Shown here: positions 7,101 to 8,537 of the stretch, in pieces
Layout: every line of letters starts with the position of its first letter
Position numbering within the stretch: position 1 is the stretch's first letter
Origin: Spartobacteria bacterium
GTDB lineage: Bacteria > Verrucomicrobiota > Verrucomicrobiia > Chthoniobacterales > UBA10450
NCBI GenBank assembly: GCA_021324035.1
Contig: JAJPJU010000235.1
Location: 1 to 8,537, forward strand
DNA length: 8,537 nucleotides
Direction: 5' to 3'
Position numbers and translations under genes: made by a program
The notes under the pieces: generated by a model
What the model was told of the DNA's origin: nothing
Database searches by the model: none
The model's input: the letters and a program-made list of their open reading frames with translations, nothing else

Positions 7101-8177
7101 ATGGCGGCACCTAGACCGAAGATTTCCGTTTTGCTTCCGTCGCTCAATTCGCGGAAATTTCTTGAGCCGCGGGTGGATTCACTGCGTAATCAAACCTTTG
7201 CCGATTGGGAAGCGATCGTTCTCGACAGTCATTCGACGGATGGGAGCTGGGAATTTTTCAAATCGGTTGTTGAATCCGATTCGCGATTTCAGCTGCATCA
7301 AGTTTCGCGCGAGGGATTATATGCCGCGCTGAACAAAGGGCTCGAGCTTGTAGCCGGTGAATTTCTGTATATCGCGCCTTGCGACGATACCATGGCGCCG
7401 GAATTCTTCGCAGAAATGCTTGAACTTCTTGAGCGCTGCCCGGAGGCCGGTATCGCCGCCTGCGATTGTCTGCTTATCAATCAGGAAGGCCATGAGTTGC
7501 GGACCGAGGATATGGTCGAGCAATTGTCGGAACGGCAAATCAGAGACCTGTTGAAGTCGGGGACGGTTCGCACATCCCCGCTGCCGATCAGTGAAATTAA
7601 ATCGAATTATCGGCCTCCCCTCCATGATTGCCTTCTGCATTTTTATGGAAGCAGTGTTTACTTTTCTCTAACCCAACTGCTTATTCGAACAACATCGGCA
7701 AAGGCGACAGGTTTTTTCGAGACCAATGTTGGGTCAGCAGCCGATTTTGGCTGGCTCGTTCGCCTAACAAGTTTAACCGGCTCGATTTACTTACCAAAGC
7801 GGCTGGCAACCTGGCGTTTTCATGGAGATCAATTGAGCTTGCGCCGTGACAACACTCGGCTCGCTGCCATGTCCAAAATGTGTCAAAACATCTTGCCCGA
7901 ATTGCGCCAACGTTATCCCGGCTTGCTTGCGCCCAGCGACTACAACTCACTTTTGTTGCCCTACAAAATTCTTCTGGCCCGATCTGTAATTCGCCGTCTC
8001 CTTTACCGTCTCGAAGCCTTGGCGCACATGTGCGCAACTTTGGTGACACACCCGCTCACGACGTTGCGCGTATTTTATCGATCCGGATTTCGAGAAACCC
8101 TGGCCGGAAACTCTCTTATTGTCAGCATTCTGCAGCGAAAAGGACTTGTCCCGCGCAGGCTGGATACCATCAGGTAA
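7101..8177 (+). CDS. Family 2 glycosyltransferase (GT-A fold)
   Basis: A predicted cytoplasmic, inverting glycosyltransferase of 358 residues that would transfer a sugar from a nucleotide-sugar donor. The N-terminus KISVLLPSLNSRKFLEPRVDSLRNQTF is split by family features: the ISVLLPS strand, the SLRNQTF motif (27-33), and the donor-binding VLDSHSTDGS (40-49). The GEFLYIAPCDDTM stretch (86-98) carries Asp95-Asp96 in place of a strict DXD. Further on, ADFGWLVRL and ATWRFHGDQLS match the acceptor-side motifs common in polysaccharide and glycolipid GT2 enzymes. The last ~90 residues are helical and basic, without a clear membrane segment. The ATG at 7101 is the first start before the domain and lies 18 bp after the ATPase stop without a visible ribosome site, so it is probably co-transcribed. 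Sugar and acceptor are unknown. Confidence 0.88.
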   Translation: MAAPRPKISVLLPSLNSRKFLEPRVDSLRNQTFADWEAIVLDSHSTDGSWEFFKSVVESDSRFQLHQVSREGLYAALNKGLELVAGEFLYIAPCDDTMAPEFFAEMLELLERCPEAGIAACDCLLINQEGHELRTEDMVEQLSERQIRDLLKSGTVRTSPLPISEIKSNYRPPLHDCLLHFYGSSVYFSLTQLLIRTTSAKATGFFETNVGSAADFGWLVRLTSLTGSIYLPKRLATWRFHGDQLSLRRDNTRLAAMSKMCQNILPELRQRYPGLLAPSDYNSLLLPYKILLARSVIRRLLYRLEALAHMCATLVTHPLTTLRVFYRSGFRETLAGNSLIVSILQRKGLVPRRLDTIR

Positions 8178-8537
8178 ACACGACTGAGTTCGGGTTTTGC
8201 AGGTGGGTCAGAAATTTGGCGGTGTAGTCCGCCCACGAACGAAATGTCCGAGCGCGAGCTTCTGCACAAAGCCGCGAGTAAAGTTGCTGATCGGACAGCA
8301 AGGTGCTGATGCCCTCGGCCAGGGCGTCTACACTCGTTTGATCGACGATCAAGCAACCGCCACCGACCGCAACTTCGCCGAGTGCGCCGTTGCCGCCGCA
8401 AACGACCGGTTTTCCGTGCCACAAACTCTCGGCGATTGGCAATCCGAACCCTTCCATGAGCGAGGGATAGACTGTAAACCGGCATGATTTATAAACCTCA
8501 TGCAACGCGTCATCACTGATATGACGCAGCCAGCGCA
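8170..8537 (-). CDS. Family 4 glycosyltransferase (GT-B fold), C-terminal part only; 5' end beyond the window
   Basis: The frame enters from the right edge and stops with TGA at 8172-8170, giving the last ~121 residues. It reads ISDDALHEVYKSCRFTVYPS, then LMEGFGLPIAES, then HGKPVVCGG, then GALGEVAVGGG. This is the donor-binding C-terminal domain of GT4 enzymes. The EX7E motif is intact, with the first Glu in EGFGLP and the second in AES. The final helices (ALAEGISTLLSDQQLY, ARARTFRSWADYTAKFL) are the usual ending, so the C-terminus is complete. An in-frame TTG at 8505 could be mistaken for a start, but the family sequence continues upstream of it to the edge. Retaining sugar transfer to a glycolipid or polysaccharide is expected from the family; substrate unknown. 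It ends tail to tail with the GT2 gene, overlapping by 8 bp. Confidence 0.9.
   Translation of the reverse strand, partial: RWLRHISDDALHEVYKSCRFTVYPSLMEGFGLPIAESLWHGKPVVCGGNGALGEVAVGGGCLIVDQTSVDALAEGISTLLSDQQLYSRLCAEARARTFRSWADYTAKFLTHLQNPNSVVFT

Noticed and set aside
8170..8505. A complete 111-residue protein starting at a TTG at 8505.
   Set aside because: The GT4 sequence (RWLRHISDDA) continues in frame upstream to the window edge, so this is the tail of a larger enzyme.

Overview
The window looks like chromosomal DNA of a Gram-negative bacterium. It encodes two TolC-type outer-membrane channels and a periplasmic adaptor, is moderately GC-rich, and often lacks strong Shine-Dalgarno sequences. 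A soil Verrucomicrobiota-like lineage is my best guess, based on the general style and on the palindromic repeat between the two channel genes. That placement is an impression with low confidence, not something the sequence proves.

Layout. Positions 1-992 (minus strand) hold an inositol-3-phosphate synthase gene (ino1) whose last ~30 codons lie beyond the left edge. A short divergent intergenic region separates it from a six-gene, same-strand block: TolC-like channel 1 (1153-2574), TolC-like channel 2 (2669-3976), HlyD/MacA-type membrane-fusion protein (3986-5134), FtsX/LolC/MacB-type ABC permease (5131-6369), LolD/MacB-type ABC ATPase (6366-7082) and a family-2 glycosyltransferase (7101-8177). 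A family-4 glycosyltransferase on the minus strand enters from the right edge and ends at 8170, overlapping the end of the family-2 gene tail to tail.

How the genes work together. Adaptor, permease, ATPase and outer-membrane channel make a complete tripartite ABC exporter spanning both membranes. The order adaptor-permease-ATPase is the one used by DevBCA-type exporters, which work with a TolC partner on glycolipid in cyanobacteria. The adaptor, permease and ATPase genes are tightly packed: 4-bp start/stop overlaps join permease to adaptor and ATPase to permease, and all three use non-ATG starts. The glycosyltransferase 18 bp downstream suggests a glycosylated cargo, but this is inference.

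The most unusual spot is the 94-bp gap between the two channel genes. It contains a palindrome (2598-2645) flanked by imperfect ~38-bp direct repeats (27 of 38 matches). Each repeat carries an ATG overlapping a TGA stop, and the two are joined by an uninterrupted 33-codon frame that runs exactly from the stop of channel 1 to the start of channel 2. This looks like a duplicated gene start split by a palindromic element, now possibly acting as a translated coupling leader. No wholly new system is evident.
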